Source: DASQEH01 sp035633755
GTDB taxonomy: Bacteria; Actinomycetota; Actinomycetes; Propionibacteriales; Nocardioidaceae
DNA length: 64,000 nucleotides
Reading direction: 5' to 3'
NCBI GenBank assembly: GCA_035633755.1
Contig: DASQEH010000173.1
Span: forward strand, 1 to 64,000
The notes beneath the pieces are model-generated. The model searched no databases. It was not told the DNA's origin and saw nothing but the letters and a program-made list of their open reading frames with translations. A program made the position numbers and the translations under genes. Of this stretch, positions 55,054 to 63,693 are shown piece after piece (the first letter of the stretch is position 1; each line of letters starts with the position of its first letter).

Positions 55054-56195
55054 GGGGCCTGGCCTCCCATCAGAATTCGGTCATCCATGCGAGGCACCAG
55101 ATCCTCGTTCACGTCTCCAGCACTGTCCGCGAAGCTGAACGGGATCGTGTCGATGTCTGCCCATCCAGTGCCGTTGTCGTTCAGCAGGTCCGGGCCGGTC
55201 TGTACCTGGATGTGCAGGTGCGGTTCTGAGGAGTTGCCCGAGTTGCCCACCGCGGCAATGCGGTCGCCCGCATCGAGGAGATCCCCCGGCTCGACTGTCA
55301 CCGAGCCGGCCTTCAGGTGTCCCATCAGCACGAACCGGTCCTCGGCCAGCTGCACGACCACGAAGTTCCCCAAGGGATGCTCCGGATCCATGTCTCCGAT
55401 GGCCTGATCCGGGCGATCGACCTCCACGCGGACAACCTCGCCGGTCACGGGCGACATCACTGGCATCCCGAACGCCGGAAAGTCCCGCAGTGTCTCTCGG
55501 CGCACAGCGTCGTTGTGGGAGTACGGAACCGCCAGGTCGAGCGCGTATCGCTGTTGACGGAGGGGATAGTGGTGGTTGATCAGCACGCTGTTGCCGCCAG
55601 TCTGAACGACCCACTCACCTGCCACCGGGGCCTGGATCGTCGCACCGCTCCCAGGCGGCACCGCGAGCTTGACCAATTGCCAGCCGGCGAGAGCCGCCAG
55701 TGCCACGATCATGGCCGTGACGACGCCGAAGCTCCTGGTCCGCGGGACGGCGGTCAGCAGGACCAGAACGATGACGCTGCACGCAATCACCCAGATGCCG
55801 AGGTGGATGTCCCGACTCGACATCATCGAGCGCGGCAGCGACACGTAAGCGGCGCAACCGATCAGCACCCAACCGGCGGACCGTCCCGACGCCCGGGCGA
55901 TCAAGCGCTGCTGAGCGGCCGGGCTCGACTCCCGCCAGCCACTCAAGGCAATCTTGTGTCGCAGTGCGCCGACCGTCGTTGCTCCGAGAGCCACTAGGGC
56001 TGCCAGTGGGAGCAGCGTCGCCATGCCCAGACCAAGCCAGCCCAGCGTGTAAGAGATACCGACGACGGCGAAGGCTGCGAGGAAGACGATGCAGGAGACC
56101 GTCACAACAGCGATGCGTCCTCGTGTCGCACGTTTCTCCGGCGCCGAAGGGGCTTCGCCAGGGTTGCTGCGATTCGCTGTGGCCTGCAGAGACAT
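55050..56195 (-). CDS. Membrane-anchored M23 metallopeptidase
   Basis: The protein has 381 residues from the ATG at 56195, preceded by GAGGGGG. About five transmembrane helices (about 28-195) lead to an external M23 domain with NHHYPLRQQRYALDL, LMGHLKAGSVTVEPGDLL and SSEPHLHIQV, so the zinc ligands appear complete. It could cleave peptidoglycan stems or a peptide outside the cell. The start shares one base with the permease stop. It is encoded between two ABC transporters. Confidence 0.87.
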   Translation of the reverse strand: MSLQATANRSNPGEAPSAPEKRATRGRIAVVTVSCIVFLAAFAVVGISYTLGWLGLGMATLLPLAALVALGATTVGALRHKIALSGWRESSPAAQQRLIARASGRSAGWVLIGCAAYVSLPRSMMSSRDIHLGIWVIACSVIVLVLLTAVPRTRSFGVVTAMIVALAALAGWQLVKLAVPPGSGATIQAPVAGEWVVQTGGNSVLINHHYPLRQQRYALDLAVPYSHNDAVRRETLRDFPAFGMPVMSPVTGEVVRVEVDRPDQAIGDMDPEHPLGNFVVVQLAEDRFVLMGHLKAGSVTVEPGDLLDAGDRIAAVGNSGNSSEPHLHIQVQTGPDLLNDNGTGWADIDTIPFSFADSAGDVNEDLVPRMDDRILMGGQAP

Positions 56196-57403
56196 CACGG
56201 TTGCCCCCTCATTGCTGACACGGAATCGGTGCGGTTGTGCCACGCGGCGCGCAGGCTCAGGCGCGCCCCGGTGTGCAGGACGGCGTGACCGTAGAGTCGG
56301 GCGGCGACCGGAATGACCGCGGCCACACACGCCATCAGCACCACGGTGGCGCCGAGGACCGACGCAAGGCTCGCTTCGCCGGCGAGCAGCTGAGGAGGTG
56401 CCAGCAGCGGCGACGTCATGGGCAGCCAGGAAGCCACCCGGGTGGTTGCCGACCCGGGCTCGAGCGCCAGGAACGACAGCACGAGGGAACCCATGAGCAT
56501 GCCCTGGATGACCCCGGTGACCGACCCCAGCTCCTCCTGCCTGGAGATCGTGGAAGCGGCTGCGGCGTAGAGGCTGGCGTAGAAGACGAAGCCCAAGGCA
56601 TAGGCCATGAGCGACACTGCCAGCGCTGCTACGAGGTTGAGGTCCCAGTGGATGCTGCCGACCGCCACGGCGGCAACCAGACCCGCCGTTCCGATGACCA
56701 GCAACTGAGCCAATCCAAGCAGGCCGAGACCCGCGATCTTGCCGATGAGGAGCTGCCAGGGACGGATGGCAGAAACGATCAGCTCGACGACTCGAGTGGA
56801 CTTCTCCTCGACTACACCGCTGGCGACCCAGAACGCGTAGGTCGCGATCTGGCCGAACAGGATGAAGACGGCGATCCTCGCGGCCGCCTCACGAGCTGCT
56901 GCGTCGTCACCTCGACCGCCTACGATCTCCATCTGCGGCGACTCACCGGTCAGGAGCTTCTCGGCGACGGCAGCGTCAACGTTGTGGCGGACGAGGCTCT
57001 CGCGGACAGCCAGCGCGCCGATGCCCTGCTGCACCATGTTCACCAACGCGTCGTCAGGGTGGCTGGGCACCAAGACTTGTGTACTTGTCGCTACGTACGC
57101 ATCGATGCCGCCATCGATGACCTGGCGCCGGGCCTCCTCCTGCGGCAGCTCCTGCACTGACACCGACATGGCGAGGCGCACTTCAAGGTGGGTGAGTGCC
57201 TCGTCCACATCGTCGTGAAGTTGGGGCGCGACGCCGACCGTGTACGACGGGTCTCGTTGCATCAACGCCGGCGCTACCACAAGGCCGACCACCAACATGA
57301 CCAGGGCCGCCGTAGCGATGAGGAATTTGCGATCGGAGCCCTTCTCCTTGACCTCCCTCGATGCGACGAGCCCGATAGGGCCCCACGTGCTGTGAGAAGT
57401 CAC
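56195..57403 (-). CDS. ABC exporter permease, NatB-like
   Basis: The protein has 402 residues. One N-terminal helix (about 27-48), a large external domain (about 50-175) and five C-terminal helices follow the ABC2_membrane_3/NatB layout, with the conserved EEKSTRVVELIVSAIRPWQL segment. The GTG start overlaps the ATPase stop (GTGA). NatAB systems export Na+ or, in related clusters, peptides. Confidence 0.88.
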   Translation of the reverse strand: MTSHSTWGPIGLVASREVKEKGSDRKFLIATAALVMLVVGLVVAPALMQRDPSYTVGVAPQLHDDVDEALTHLEVRLAMSVSVQELPQEEARRQVIDGGIDAYVATSTQVLVPSHPDDALVNMVQQGIGALAVRESLVRHNVDAAVAEKLLTGESPQMEIVGGRGDDAAAREAAARIAVFILFGQIATYAFWVASGVVEEKSTRVVELIVSAIRPWQLLIGKIAGLGLLGLAQLLVIGTAGLVAAVAVGSIHWDLNLVAALAVSLMAYALGFVFYASLYAAAASTISRQEELGSVTGVIQGMLMGSLVLSFLALEPGSATTRVASWLPMTSPLLAPPQLLAGEASLASVLGATVVLMACVAAVIPVAARLYGHAVLHTGARLSLRAAWHNRTDSVSAMRGQP

Positions 57404-58482
57404 TGTCGCAGCACCCCCCTCAGCGCGTCGTGCAGCGAGGCCGCCTCGATACGGAAGTCCTGGATGTCCAGCAAAGGATCGAGCCGGCGCAGGACGGCCA
57501 ATGCTTGCCTTCCGGAGGTGACCGTCATGGTCAGCTCGTGGTTGCCTCCCGGCAGCACCTTCGCAGCACCGAAACCCATGGCGCGCAGGGCTACGGCAGT
57601 TCGCCTGCTGCCGAGGCCGCTGGACGTCTCGACGCGGAGCACACGACCGGCTGCGGTCCGGAGTTCATGCACGGTCGCGTCGGCGACGACCGTGCCTTTG
57701 CTGATTACGGTCACCGAGTCGCACAGCGACTGCACCAGCTGGAGTTGGTGGCTCGACAGAAGGACGGAGACGCCCAGTCGTGCGCGTTCTCGCAAGACGT
57801 TGCTCAACTGATCGACTCCAGCGGGGTCAAGGCCTGAGAAGGGCTCATCGAGCACGAGCACTCGAGGCTTGTGGGCCAAGGCCACGGCAACCTGGACGCG
57901 CTGCTGATTCCCCAGCGACAGACTCTCCACAGACCGGTGCATCACCTCGCCGAGGCCGACGCGCTCGCCCCACTCGTCCGCAGCGTTGCGCGCCGCTGCA
58001 CGGGTCAGCCCGTGAAGCCGTGCGTGGTAGACGAGCTGGTCGCCGACCGTCATACACGGATACAGGCCACGCTCCTCGGGCATGTAGCCGAACGACGTTG
58101 TCGTGTGGTGATCGATGTCTCTGCCCTGCCAGGTGATGGAGCCATCCGTGTGAGCGATCACGCCGAGGATGGCCCGCATCGTGGTGGTCTTCCCCGCGCC
58201 GTTGGTCCCGACGAGGCCGGTGATATGTCCGGTCGGAACCATGAGGCTCACCTGGCGCAAGATGTCCTGGGAACCGAAGCGAACACCGACGTCCCGCAGC
58301 CGTAGTCCTTCCGCTGGCGTTGGGGCGGACGGTGCCTCGTCGATCTCCGCCACCACCGCCTCCGCCATGTGGTGCGGACGGTCGTCCGTGCTCGGCCGCG
58401 TGCCCCCCGAGAGTGCGTCCCCGTCTCGTAGGTGCAGGTCGTCACGACAGGGCACTGACAACGAGGCGTTGTGATTACTCAC
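57400..58482 (-). CDS. ABC exporter ATPase, NatA-like
   Basis: The protein has 360 residues from the GTG at 58482, which overlaps the yceI stop by 8 bp; an internal ATG at 58368 is an alternative. It has Walker A GTNGAGKTTT, signature LSLGNQQRVQVAVALAH (LSLGN rather than LSGGQ), Walker B VLVLDEPFSGLD and a C-terminal regulatory extension. It drives the NatB-like permease. Confidence 0.9.
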   Translation of the reverse strand: MSNHNASLSVPCRDDLHLRDGDALSGGTRPSTDDRPHHMAEAVVAEIDEAPSAPTPAEGLRLRDVGVRFGSQDILRQVSLMVPTGHITGLVGTNGAGKTTTMRAILGVIAHTDGSITWQGRDIDHHTTTSFGYMPEERGLYPCMTVGDQLVYHARLHGLTRAAARNAADEWGERVGLGEVMHRSVESLSLGNQQRVQVAVALAHKPRVLVLDEPFSGLDPAGVDQLSNVLRERARLGVSVLLSSHQLQLVQSLCDSVTVISKGTVVADATVHELRTAAGRVLRVETSSGLGSRRTAVALRAMGFGAAKVLPGGNHELTMTVTSGRQALAVLRRLDPLLDIQDFRIEAASLHDALRGVLRQ

Positions 58483-59206
58483 TGCGTACCGCCATCAGCT
58501 CGAGGCGGACGCCAATGACGTCGTCGACCAACCAGGTCCAGCCGGTCATGCCCCAATCGGAGCGGCGGATCGAGGTCTCTGCGACGGCTCGGAGCGTGTC
58601 ACCCGATGGGTTCGCAGCGAGCCGACTGACGTCCCAGGTCACCGGATGGGTGCGTCCTTTGAGCGTCAGATCTCCCATCACGGCGGCACGGTCGCCGCCG
58701 GTGGAGTCCACGGCTGTCGACGTGAAGCGAATGCTCGGATGCGCTCGCGCGTCGAGGAATGCCGGCCCGAGGATGTGCAGGTCACGCCGCGCGTTCCCGC
58801 TCCGGAACGTCGCGACGGGCAGGCTCCCACGGATGGTCGTGGACCCGGTCGAGGGATCCGTCTCGACCGTCCCGCTCACGCTGTCCATCGCAGCGTGCAC
58901 GGTGAAAAACCGAAGCTTCCGCACCTTGATGCTGACGCGGGTGGACGAAGGCATCACGCTGTAGTGGCCACTTCTCACGGCAGCCAAGGTTGTGGGCGTC
59001 AGAGCCCCGGTGCCGGGTGCGTCCACGTGGTCACGTAGCGACCGGGGTCTCGAGTCCAGGGCGCTCCAGATGAGAGCGGCTCCCAGGAAGCCGACCCATG
59101 CGATCTCGCGAAGCCCCGCCCAGTACAAGACAGCGAAACCGGCCGCGCCGCTCAGCAGGACGGCACCCGTCTTGACGAAGGGCGTGGTGTGGATAGACAA
59201 GGCCAT
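58475..59206 (-). CDS. YceI-family protein with N-terminal membrane anchor
   Basis: The protein has 243 residues from the ATG at 59206. Two hydrophobic stretches (about 12-50) are followed by a YceI lipocalin-like domain (about 80-240: VHAAMDSVSGTVETDPSTGS and DLTLKGRTHPVTWDV). YceI barrels bind isoprenoid-type lipids. As the promoter-proximal gene of the operon it may sense or carry a polyprenyl lipid for the transporters and peptidases; this is inference. Confidence 0.88.
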   Translation of the reverse strand: MALSIHTTPFVKTGAVLLSGAAGFAVLYWAGLREIAWVGFLGAALIWSALDSRPRSLRDHVDAPGTGALTPTTLAAVRSGHYSVMPSSTRVSIKVRKLRFFTVHAAMDSVSGTVETDPSTGSTTIRGSLPVATFRSGNARRDLHILGPAFLDARAHPSIRFTSTAVDSTGGDRAAVMGDLTLKGRTHPVTWDVSRLAANPSGDTLRAVAETSIRRSDWGMTGWTWLVDDVIGVRLELMAVRSE

Positions 59207-59229
59207 GGAAGAGGACTCCGCATTCCGAA

Positions 59230-59248
59230 TCGACGTGTGACGCGTCGA
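59230..59248. promoter_or_regulatory. Perfect inverted repeat between yceI operon and two-component genes
   Basis: TCGACG-N7-CGTCGA lies in the 110-bp divergent region, 24 bp from the yceI start and 69 bp from the kinase start. It is a good candidate binding site for the adjacent LuxR-type response regulator. Confidence 0.5.
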
Positions 59249-59316
59249 CGAACTTAGGGATCCGGCCCCCCGTCGCACATCCTCCGACGACCTGAAGTTT
59301 TCGGTCCCCCACCGGG

Positions 59317-60654
59317 ATGACCAAGGTCGCCCTTGATGGGTTCGGCGGTGGGAAGGGCGGTCGCGTGGTCCCGCTGCGGATGGAGGAGTGGCTCAGACCC
59401 CAGTGGGATCCAAGGGGGCTGCGACGGCTCTATCGTGGCTTCGTGAACACGCAAGGGCGCCCGGCGCAACGCCTTGGGCGCCTGCCCAGGTTCACCGGTG
59501 ATGTCCTGCTCAGCCTCGGTGTCGGCGGAGTGCAGCTCCTGCTTCTCAGTGTGGCTGCTCAGGACTCCGCACCGGGCGCGGAACCCCTGGGTGCGGACAC
59601 GGTCATGCTGATCTGGGCCCAGGCGTTGCCTCTGATCTTCCGGCGGCGCTGGCCCGTTCTGGTGTTCGTCACGATCCTGATTCCCAACACGATCTACTAC
59701 GCGATGGGATTCCCACCCTCGGGACTCGATCTCGGCCTGGCGGTGGCCCTCTACACCGTCGCTGCTCTACGTCCGAGGCCTGTGTCCTTGGCGGCGTGCG
59801 GCGTGATCTTGGTGACGTGCACTGCGCTCTGGCTGCTGGCAGTAGGCCCGTACTGGGCGAACGCCACGGTGGCCTTGTTCGTGTACCTTCTCGTCTTCTT
59901 CAGCGCCGCGTGGGCATGGGGGCGCTACCACCGCGCGAATCAGAAGGTGCGAGACGCGTACGTCGCGGAACTCATCGGGCAAGCGCAGCAATCGGAGCGT
60001 GACCGTGCCGCCGAGCGCGAGCGAGCGATCGATGACGAGCGACGGCGCATAGCCCGGGAGCTTCACGACTCCATCGCCCACCACGTCAGCGTCATGGTGG
60101 TCCAGGCCGGTGCCGCCCGTCGGGTGCTCGACACCGACATCGACGACACTCGGGAGGCTCTGGCGACTATCGAAGAAACCGGGCGACGAGGCCTTGACAT
60201 GATGCCCAGCCTGATCAACGCCCTGCGCGGCAGCGAGAAGGCGGGAGGCTTCGCACCACAGCCGGTGCTGGGCGATCTCCCCCAGCTGGTGCAGCTGGTC
60301 AACGGTTCAGGACTCAGCGTCTCACTCGACTGTTCGGTCGTACCGGACTCGATCCCTCCCGCAGTGGAGCTCTCGGCATATCGGATCGTGCAGGAGGCGC
60401 TCACCAACTGCATCAGGCATGCAGCCGGTGCCGCAGTGCAAGTGAGGTTGACGTCGTCACCGACGTCCCTTGACGTCGAAGTGTGTGACATGGGTGGAAG
60501 GCGCACAGCCACCGCATCGAGTGACAGCGGGCACGGCCTGGTGGGTATGCAGGAGCGGGTCTCGCTGTTTGGTGGGCAGTTCGCGGCGGCGCCCAACCAA
60601 CAAGGGGGTTTCACTGTGCGAGCCACCTTTCCCATCCCGGGTGGAAGCCGATGA
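59317..60654 (+). CDS. Sensor histidine kinase (NarL/DesK type)
   Basis: The protein has 445 residues. About five or six transmembrane helices (about 60-205) without a large external domain are followed by a HisKA_3 dimerisation domain with RRRIARELHDSIAHH (His250) and a HATPase_c domain (AYRIVQEALTNCIRHA, GHGLVGMQERV). Small external loops suggest membrane or lipid-bound signal sensing. Internal ATG 59380 is another possible start. It is coupled to the response regulator by an ATGA overlap. Confidence 0.92.
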   Translation: MTKVALDGFGGGKGGRVVPLRMEEWLRPQWDPRGLRRLYRGFVNTQGRPAQRLGRLPRFTGDVLLSLGVGGVQLLLLSVAAQDSAPGAEPLGADTVMLIWAQALPLIFRRRWPVLVFVTILIPNTIYYAMGFPPSGLDLGLAVALYTVAALRPRPVSLAACGVILVTCTALWLLAVGPYWANATVALFVYLLVFFSAAWAWGRYHRANQKVRDAYVAELIGQAQQSERDRAAERERAIDDERRRIARELHDSIAHHVSVMVVQAGAARRVLDTDIDDTREALATIEETGRRGLDMMPSLINALRGSEKAGGFAPQPVLGDLPQLVQLVNGSGLSVSLDCSVVPDSIPPAVELSAYRIVQEALTNCIRHAAGAAVQVRLTSSPTSLDVEVCDMGGRRTATASSDSGHGLVGMQERVSLFGGQFAAAPNQQGGFTVRATFPIPGGSR

Positions 60655-61328
60655 AGATCAGGGTCCTCCTGGCCGACGATCAGGTCTTGATTCGTCGGGG
60701 CCTTCGGTTGGTCCTGGAGTCGGAACCCGACCTGATCGTGGTTGCCGAGGCCGGCGATGGCTTGGAAGCCATCGCTGCAGCCGAGCAGCACCGGCCCGAC
60801 GTGGTGCTCATGGACATCCGCATGCCGCACATGGATGGCATCGATGCCACCCGTCGCATCTGCGCTTCACCAGCACTGGGGTCGACGTCGGTCCTGGTCC
60901 TGACGACGTATGACGCCGACGAGTATGTGTTCGCCGCCTTACGGTCTGGCGCCTGCGGCTTCGTGCTCAAGCACATTTCACCTGAGGAGTTGGTCGCTGC
61001 TGTCAGGACGACCGCTGCCGGAGGCGGGTTGATCGCCCCTGCTCTCACCCGCAAGTTGATTGCTGAGTTCGCCCAGATGCAGCCGTCGGCACCTCCGGCG
61101 ACCTCGCTCCAAGGGCTCACGCCTCGCGAGCTTGAAGTCCTTGAGGCGGTGGGACGCGGTATGACGAACTCCGAGATCGCGGACTACCTGTTTCTGGGTG
61201 AGGCGACGGTGAAGACGCACCTCAGCCACATCCTGGCCAAACTGGACCTTCGCGACCGGGTGCAGGCCGTCATCTGCGCGTATGAGGCCGGCTTGGTCGC
61301 GCCCGGATCGTGGCGGCCGGAGAGCTAG
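60651..61328 (+). CDS. LuxR-type response regulator
   Basis: The protein has 225 residues: receiver domain with acidic Asp9/Asp10 and phospho-acceptor Asp55 (VVLMDIRMPHMDG), then a LuxR HTH (LTPRELEVLEAVGRGMTNSE). It probably controls the divergent yceI-to-M23 operon, because the genes are adjacent and an inverted repeat lies between them. Confidence 0.93.
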   Translation: MKIRVLLADDQVLIRRGLRLVLESEPDLIVVAEAGDGLEAIAAAEQHRPDVVLMDIRMPHMDGIDATRRICASPALGSTSVLVLTTYDADEYVFAALRSGACGFVLKHISPEELVAAVRTTAAGGGLIAPALTRKLIAEFAQMQPSAPPATSLQGLTPRELEVLEAVGRGMTNSEIADYLFLGEATVKTHLSHILAKLDLRDRVQAVICAYEAGLVAPGSWRPES

Positions 61329-61387
61329 CCGCGGGTGTGCACTTAACTGGTGCGTCAAGCTCGGGACTTCGGGTGGCGGAACGTGCG

Positions 61388-62659
61388 TCAGCGGTCGACC
61401 CGGTTGTGGTCGGCAGAAGTCGACGACGACTCGCCGCGCGGACCGGGGTTGAGGGTGAGTACGAGCGCGGTGGCCACGGCAACGAGCTGCACGGCACCGG
61501 CGGTGAGCAGCAACGTCCTCCCGTCATTGGTCAGAAGCACGATGGCGCTCATGCCGAGCGCGTTGGCGCCGATCTTGAGGCTTGCTGCGGTGGTGAAGAT
61601 CTGCCCGCGGTAGCGATCGGGTGCTTCGCGATGCCGCACGCTCAACATGCCGGTGAAGAGCAGACCCTCTGCCCATCCAGCAAGAGCCAGCGTTGCCCCC
61701 ATCGCGGTGGCACTGGGCAGCATTGCCGTGGTGAGGAGGCCGCCTCCAAGGCCGAGCGTTCCCAGCAGGACGATGATGTCGGGGCGTCCGCCAAGCCTGG
61801 TGTAGCCCATGGTCACGGTTCCGGCGAGGGCACCCCCGGCGAGGCAACCGAGCAGGATCCCGCCGGTTGACGCTGGGAGCCCGAGTTCGACGGCGCGCAG
61901 AGTGATGCCGACGAAGGCTGCGCCGATCCCCATGTGACCGAGAGTGGTCGCGATCGTGACTCTGCGAAGAGCATGGTTGCGCCACAGCAAGCGGAGCCCG
62001 GTCAGCACGTCACGCCCGAGTCCCCGTGCGCTCCTGTCTGCGACGTCGCTTCCCGCCGCTTCGGGCACTGCGTTGCGGTGCGTCGGTACGGTGGCGGCGA
62101 GCGGGACCGCGAGAAGCATGACCGCTCCCGCCATTGATATGGACCAGCTCTCAGCGATCACAAGACCTAGGAGACCGACACACCCTGGACCGACGATTCC
62201 GGCGATGTTGTAGGTCGCGGCGTCCCAAGCCGATGCGCGGGTGAGATAGGCGGGTGGTACGACTGTCGGAAGCTGGGATGTCCAGCCGCCACTGACGACG
62301 GGGGCCGCCAGTCCCGCGAGCATCGCAAGCACCGCGACCACGCCAATGTTGTCGTTCGCCGCTGGCCCCATCGCGATCATGGCGATAGCCATCCACGCCA
62401 TGGCCATGGCCGTGAGCCGTCGCGGCGACCTGCTGGCATCCAGACACGCGCCGACGAAGGGGCCCGCGAGACCGGTCGCAAGCGTCATCGCGGCAACGCA
62501 CAGTGCGGCGATGCGTGGCTCCTCGGTGATGGCCAGCACGGTGATGAGGAGGGCGGGTGCGGCCATCTCGTCGGCAGTCCGCGCGATCCCCGCGGTCAGG
62601 CCCCACGACAGCACGCCGCGCCTGACCGCAGAGAACTGGACTTCGCTGAGATGTGTCAT
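61388..62659 (-). CDS. MFS transporter
   Basis: The protein has 423 residues with about 12 transmembrane helices and MFS motif-like segments (CLDASRSPRRL after helix 2, SAWDAATYNIAGIVGPGCVG). It resembles multidrug-type MFS permeases. It converges on the response regulator. The substrate is unknown. Confidence 0.87.
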   Translation of the reverse strand: MTHLSEVQFSAVRRGVLSWGLTAGIARTADEMAAPALLITVLAITEEPRIAALCVAAMTLATGLAGPFVGACLDASRSPRRLTAMAMAWMAIAMIAMGPAANDNIGVVAVLAMLAGLAAPVVSGGWTSQLPTVVPPAYLTRASAWDAATYNIAGIVGPGCVGLLGLVIAESWSISMAGAVMLLAVPLAATVPTHRNAVPEAAGSDVADRSARGLGRDVLTGLRLLWRNHALRRVTIATTLGHMGIGAAFVGITLRAVELGLPASTGGILLGCLAGGALAGTVTMGYTRLGGRPDIIVLLGTLGLGGGLLTTAMLPSATAMGATLALAGWAEGLLFTGMLSVRHREAPDRYRGQIFTTAASLKIGANALGMSAIVLLTNDGRTLLLTAGAVQLVAVATALVLTLNPGPRGESSSTSADHNRVDR

Positions 62660-62946
62660 CGCTGTCTGGGATGCGCCGTCCGAGGACGCGTTGCACCTGG
62701 GCGCATGCTTGCAGGCATGACCGCGTCACGGCGACTGCCATGCCGACCACGAGGTGTTGCCATGACCTGTGCCACGCAGTTCCCTCCATCGACGATGCGC
62801 AGCCGAGTCATTGGCCGCTCGGCCCGCACACGACAGTAGAGCCCGCGCCGCGCTGACAAATCCACCGAGAATCGCAGCTGTCGGAGTCGTCCTCCACCTA
62901 CAGGTGTAGATCCGACGTCGGAGCGGACGTTCACCGCGGGCCTTGG
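62660..62946. other. No recognisable gene
   Basis: The region between the MFS start and the ScyD-like fragment holds overlapping open frames on both strands with no start signals or family similarity that I can see. It may contain the MFS promoter. Confidence 0.5.
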
Positions 62947-63345
62947 TCAGCGCTCGAGAAGGTCGGACGCAAGGTTCTCGTCGGCCAGGCCGGGCCGGTG
63001 CCGCACACGCCAGAGACCGGCAAGGTCGTCGTGCTCAGGCGCGCGGACGGTCGGGTCGTGCAGTTGGCCTCGGGTGCCCCACTGCTCGTCGACGTGGAGG
63101 TCAGGCGGCGGCATCGCCTGTACGGGCTCGCACAAGGTGACTGGCCGTACGAGGGTGAGGAGGGCAAGGAAGGCTTCCCCGCCGCACCGAACACTGGGCA
63201 CCTGATGGTGGCCGACCGCCATGGCCAGTTCCGGAGCGTCGCTTCCGCACTGGACCGGCCGACGACGTTCGAGCTCATTGGAAAGACGGCGTTCGTGGTC
63301 ACGATCACCGGAAAGGTGCTGCGGATCACCGGCCTCGACCGGTAA
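62947..63345 (+). pseudogene. ScyD/ScyE-like C-terminal fragment
   Basis: In frame to the TAA at 63343, the peptide runs from SALEKVGRKVLVGQAGP through GKVVVLRRADGRVVQLASG to PTTFELIGKTAFVVTITGKV. This matches only the C-terminal end of secreted ScyD/ScyE-type beta-propeller proteins. No signal peptide, start codon or repeat upstream is recognisable, so I call it a 5'-truncated remnant. A GTG at 62998 could start a 115-residue protein, but its domain would be incomplete. A weaker GKIIVLR echo occurs near 63580-63600. Confidence 0.55.
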
Positions 63346-63390
63346 CCGACGCGGTCCCTCCAGGGGGCGGCCGGGCAATCTCGCCGATAG

Positions 63391-63480
63391 CGCACGGCGG
63401 GTCACTCGCCCCGCTGTGGGCATGACAACGCCTATCTCGTCCTGACCACCTACGGGCACTTGATACCGGGCAGTGCTTAG
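63391..63480 (+). pseudogene. Possible tyrosine-recombinase C-terminal remnant
   Basis: Thirty in-frame codons between stops at 63388 and 63478 read GHSPRCGHDNAYLVLTTYGH then LIPGSA. This closely resembles the end of phage-type integrases (GHSS ... T-YGHLIPG), including the active-site Tyr. Too short to be functional, it may mark an old integration event. Confidence 0.4.
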
Positions 63481-63489
63481 CGCGCCCGA

Positions 63490-63530
63490 CGGGCAGTGGG
63501 ACACAGCGTGGTGTGTCCCTTAGGTGCCCG
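63490..63530. repeat. Nested hairpin with direct repeats
   Basis: GGGACACA-GCGTGG-TGTGTCCC is a perfect 8-bp stem (63498-63519), enclosed by CGGGCA/TGCCCG. GCCCGACGG occurs as a direct repeat at 63484 and 63526. It lies right after the integrase-like remnant. Confidence 0.7.
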
Positions 63531-63693
63531 ACGGAGATGAAGGTGCGGCGCGCCGAGTGGCTGGCACCCTTGCCTGCTGGCAAGATCATCGTGCTTCGAG
63601 TGGCGTAGGGGCGCACCCTCAGTTGGCGGCACACGAAGGCGCACGCGGGCAGATGCGACTGAGGCAGCCGACGAGGACGAGGACGAGAACTTC

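Noticed and set aside
58453..58461. A second TTGTCAGTG (minus strand) resembling the PafBC motif
   Set aside because: No TANNNT element lies 8 nt downstream, and the site is inside the ABC ATPase coding region.
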